Below are positions 5,032 through 7,422 of a stretch of 7,422 bases of DNA, piece by piece. The notes under the pieces are model-generated. The model worked only from the letters and a program-made list of their open reading frames with translations, was not told the DNA's origin and ran no database searches. Made by a program: the position numbers and the translations under genes. Each line of letters opens with the position of its first letter. The stretch's first letter is position 1. Origin of the DNA: Verrucomicrobiota bacterium (GTDB lineage Bacteria; Verrucomicrobiota; Verrucomicrobiia; Limisphaerales; AV2); assembly GCA_003219345.1 (NCBI GenBank), contig QHOP01000382.1, forward strand, positions 1-7,422, read 5' to 3'.

Positions 5032-7422
5032 ATGTTCGAGGGCCTGGCAGAACGGCACACGCCCGGAGGATCAGCGTCTTCCTCAGCCGGTTCATCCACG
5101 GCTGCCCCTCGCCAGCCACCCCCCATTCCGGATTACGAGTTGCTCCGCCGGATCGGTCACGGCAGTTACGGCGACGTTTGGCTGGCGCGCAGCGCCACGG
5201 GCGCCTTTCGCGCGGTCAAGATTGTTTATCGCGATACTTTTGGGAGCAGCCGGCCGTTTGAGCGCGAGTTTGAGGGCATTCGGCGGTTCGAACCCATTTC
5301 CCGCTTGCACAACAGCCAGGTGGACATTCTCCACGTCGGCCGCAACGACGGCTGCTTTTACTACGTGATGGAACTGGCGGACGACCAGACGACCGGCCAG
5401 CAGATCAACGCAGCCCAATACTCGCCGCGAACGTTGCGCAGTGAAATCGCTCGTCGCGGCAGCCTGCCGTTGGAGGAATGCCTGCAAATCGCTCTTGCGC
5501 TTACCATGGCGCTGGAAAACCTGCACGAGCACGGTCTGGTTCACCGCGACATTAAACCCTCGAACATCATCTTTGTGAACGGCGTCCCGAAACTCGCGGA
5601 CATCGGACTGGTGACGCAGGCCGACGCGACGATCTCCTTCGCCGGCACGGAGGGTTACATACCGCCGGAAGGCCCGGGAACCGTCGCCGCCGACCTCTTC
5701 AGTCTGGGGAAAGTCCTCTATGAGCTGTCCACGGGGAAAGATCGCCAGGATTTTCCCGAGCCGCCAACGCTGTGGGACGGCATCCCCGACGAATTGGTGT
5801 GGCGCGAGTTTCACGAGGTGCTGTTGAAAGCCTGCGAACCCCAGGTGCGGATGCGTTACAAGTCCACGCGTGAAATGCGGGCGGACCTGGCGCTGCTCCA
5901 AAGTGGCAAGTCGGTCAAGCGCCTGCACCTGCTGGAAAAAAGGCTCGCCCGGCTGACCCGAATCGGCGCGGTCGCCGGCGCCATCGCCGTCCTGACGACG
6001 GCGGGTTACTTCTACCAGGAGCGCCAGTCCCAACAGATTCAGAGCCTGGCGCGAGCGGAAACCCGTCAGCGCCAGCGCGCCGAAGATGCGTTGCTCAAAC
6101 TGCAGATTCAGAAGGCCGACGAGCTGTTGAAGGGCGACGATTCCAGCGCCGGTCTGGCTTACCTGGCGCGGCTGTTGCGAAACGATCCTTCCAACCGACT
6201 CGCGGCTCAAAGGCTCTATTCGGCCCTGTCGCAGCGGGCGTTTGCGGTTCCCATTGTCGGCCCTATCAAACACCGGCAGGAAATCCTTTACGTCCGTTTC
6301 AGTCCGGACGGCAACAAAGTGCTGACGGCATCGGCCGACCAGACGGCGCGCATCTGGGACGCGGCCACCGGCCAGCCGCTCACTTCGCCGCTGCGGCACG
6401 AGCGGGAAGTCTGGTATGCGGAATTCAGTCGGGACGGACAAAGCGTCGTTACCGCCTCGTTCGACAAGACGGCGCGCGATTGGGACGCCAGTTCGGGCAA
6501 ACCGCGCGCCGAACCTCTCGCTCACGCGGACAAAGTCTGGTCGGCCAGATTCAGTCCGAGCGGGGATCGAGTTGTTACGGCTTCCGAAGACGGCACGGCG
6601 CGCATCTGGTACGCCGCCACCGGACAACCGTTAACGCCTTCACTGCGTCACGGTGCCAGCGTCAACTTTGCTCAATTCAGCCCGGATGGAAAATGGATCG
6701 TCACCGCTTCGGACGACAACACCGTTCGCATCTGGGATGCGCAAACCGGACAACCCCTCACCCCGTCCCTCTCCCCATCCGATGGGGAGAGGGAGACAGG
6801 GAGAGGGACCACGGCCATCCAGCACGCCGCGCCGATTCGTTCCGCCCGATTCAGCCCCGACGGCCAGCGCATTATCACAGCCTCGGAGGACGGCACCGCC
6901 GGCCTGTGGGACGTCCGAACCGGCCATCGAGTGGGCGAGCCGCTACGGCATGACGGGTCGGTCGTTTTCGCCCGGTTCAGCGACGACGGCCAACGGATTG
7001 TCACCGCTTCCGCGGACCGCACCGCGAAGATCTGGGAAGCGCAAACCGGCCAGTTGATCGGCGAACCGATGCGGCATTTCGGTTACGTGCGCTTCGCGGA
7101 GTTCAGTCCTGAGGGGAAACGGATCATAACGGTTTCAATCGACCGAACTGCGCGCATCTGGAGCGCGACCACCGGACAGCCCCTTGTCGAACCCATGCAC
7201 CTTGGCGGCGAAGTCAAGGCAGCGGAGTTCAATCCGGACGGGACGAGAATCGTGACGGCCGATTCGAGCGGCGTCGCATTGATCTGGCGGGTGCCGCCGG
7301 AGCCGACACAATTCGCGCTCGCGCACAGAGGCGCCCTTCACTCCGCTCAATTCAGCGCGGATGGGCGGCGCGTGATCACCGCGTCGGATGACCAGACCGC
7401 TCGCCTTTGGGACGCGCACACC
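5032..7422 (+). CDS. Membrane-anchored Ser/Thr protein kinase with WD40 repeats, 3' end outside window
   Basis: The frame is open for 797 codons to the window edge. Residues 1-33 are a Ser/Pro-rich leader. The kinase domain spans about 35-290: glycine loop IGHGSYGDVWLA (41-52), AVK lysine at 63, catalytic HRDIKPSN (171-178, Asp173, Asn178), metal motif DIG (190-192) in place of DFG, and GTEGYIPPEGPG (205-216) in place of the usual GTP...APE segment. All core catalytic residues are present, so activity is likely. A transmembrane helix lies at about 310-328 (GAVAGAIAVLTTAGYFY) and a polar, probably coiled stretch at 330-368. Nine WD40 units follow, starting at residues 423, 465, 507, 549, 607, 649, 691, 733 and 774; spacing is 42 residues except 58 between units four and five, where a palindrome inserts 16 residues, and 41 before the last. 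The propeller would lie on the other side of the membrane from the kinase. ATG at 5032 is the only good start; TAA at 4990 closes the frame upstream. Pairing with the sigma factor gene suggests a regulatory pair. Confidence 0.88.
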   Translation, partial: MFEGLAERHTPGGSASSSAGSSTAAPRQPPPIPDYELLRRIGHGSYGDVWLARSATGAFRAVKIVYRDTFGSSRPFEREFEGIRRFEPISRLHNSQVDILHVGRNDGCFYYVMELADDQTTGQQINAAQYSPRTLRSEIARRGSLPLEECLQIALALTMALENLHEHGLVHRDIKPSNIIFVNGVPKLADIGLVTQADATISFAGTEGYIPPEGPGTVAADLFSLGKVLYELSTGKDRQDFPEPPTLWDGIPDELVWREFHEVLLKACEPQVRMRYKSTREMRADLALLQSGKSVKRLHLLEKRLARLTRIGAVAGAIAVLTTAGYFYQERQSQQIQSLARAETRQRQRAEDALLKLQIQKADELLKGDDSSAGLAYLARLLRNDPSNRLAAQRLYSALSQRAFAVPIVGPIKHRQEILYVRFSPDGNKVLTASADQTARIWDAATGQPLTSPLRHEREVWYAEFSRDGQSVVTASFDKTARDWDASSGKPRAEPLAHADKVWSARFSPSGDRVVTASEDGTARIWYAATGQPLTPSLRHGASVNFAQFSPDGKWIVTASDDNTVRIWDAQTGQPLTPSLSPSDGERETGRGTTAIQHAAPIRSARFSPDGQRIITASEDGTAGLWDVRTGHRVGEPLRHDGSVVFARFSDDGQRIVTASADRTAKIWEAQTGQLIGEPMRHFGYVRFAEFSPEGKRIITVSIDRTARIWSATTGQPLVEPMHLGGEVKAAEFNPDGTRIVTADSSGVALIWRVPPEPTQFALAHRGALHSAQFSADGRRVITASDDQTARLWDAHT
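6756..6808. repeat. Palindromic element inserted in frame between WD40 blades
   Basis: A perfect 14-base arm pair (6766-6779 and 6781-6794) with one central base forms CCCTCTCCCCATC-C-GATGGGGAGAGGG plus a flanking T-A pair. The outer flanks are also partly complementary (CCCTCACCCC against GGGAGAGGG). This CCCTCTCCCC-type palindrome is a style of dispersed repeat known to me from many GC-rich genomes. Here it adds the residues SPSDGERETGRGTTAI (581-596) to the kinase WD40 domain. The net gain over the regular 42-residue period is exactly 16 codons (48 bases). Element ends are approximate because flanking bases may have been duplicated or replaced. Confidence 0.8.

Noticed and set aside
5092..6627. 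Long minus-strand open frame (511 codons) opposite the kinase gene
   Set aside because: It is antisense to clear kinase and WD40 coding sequence; its repeated VPDAR/VRTE-like peptides are just the reverse of the WD40 codons, and no ribosome site or known domain is visible.

Overview
The window looks like a piece of a GC-rich Verrucomicrobiota chromosome, most likely the Pedosphaera/Limisphaerales (subdivision 3) group. This is judged from protein style, not from a database search. The pointers are a secreted beta-repeat protein starting ITWINGAGGDWNTAANW, a small secreted protein with the SYTLSGTIGQPDAGTLSGG motif and a C-terminal FYRLMKP, an N-terminal FTYQGRLSDG domain ahead of collagen-like repeats, and an ECF sigma factor next to a Ser/Thr kinase fused to WD40 repeats. 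Spacer-type palindromes rich in GCTCCAA and CCCTCTCCCC fit the same group.

Layout. The left 4.0 kb is read on the minus strand and encodes surface or secreted proteins. At 1-866 is the 5' part of a large beta-strand-repeat protein that runs off the left edge and has an in-frame TAG in its signal peptide. At 1086-4044 is a two-gene operon. A collagen-like fibre protein with two carbohydrate-binding-like modules, YadA-head-like repeats and a C-terminal S74 autoprotease/chaperone comes first, and its signal peptide is separated from the body by a frameshift. It overlaps by ATGA a small secreted protein whose N-terminus is encoded by a 136-bp palindrome. A divergent intergenic region (4045-4235) with a strong inverted repeat separates this from the plus-strand genes: an ECF-type sigma factor (4236-4865), a 166-bp gap holding a long imperfect hairpin and a perfect 19-bp tandem duplication, and a transmembrane Ser/Thr kinase with at least nine WD40 repeats (5032 to beyond 7422).

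How the genes may work together. Sigma factor plus kinase is a recurring regulatory pair in the PVC group, and phosphorylation could control the sigma factor or its regulon. The divergent fibre operon is a possible target only by position; nothing in the sequence proves it.

Most notable: three different palindromic repeat families lie in 7.4 kb, and two lie inside reading frames without breaking them. One supplies most of a signal peptide. The other adds exactly 16 residues between two 42-residue WD40 blades, an arrangement resembling the in-frame palindromic elements of Rickettsia. Separately, two of the three secreted-protein genes have lesions confined to the signal peptide while the rest of the frame is open. 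No tRNA, rRNA, CRISPR array, transposase or integrase was found.
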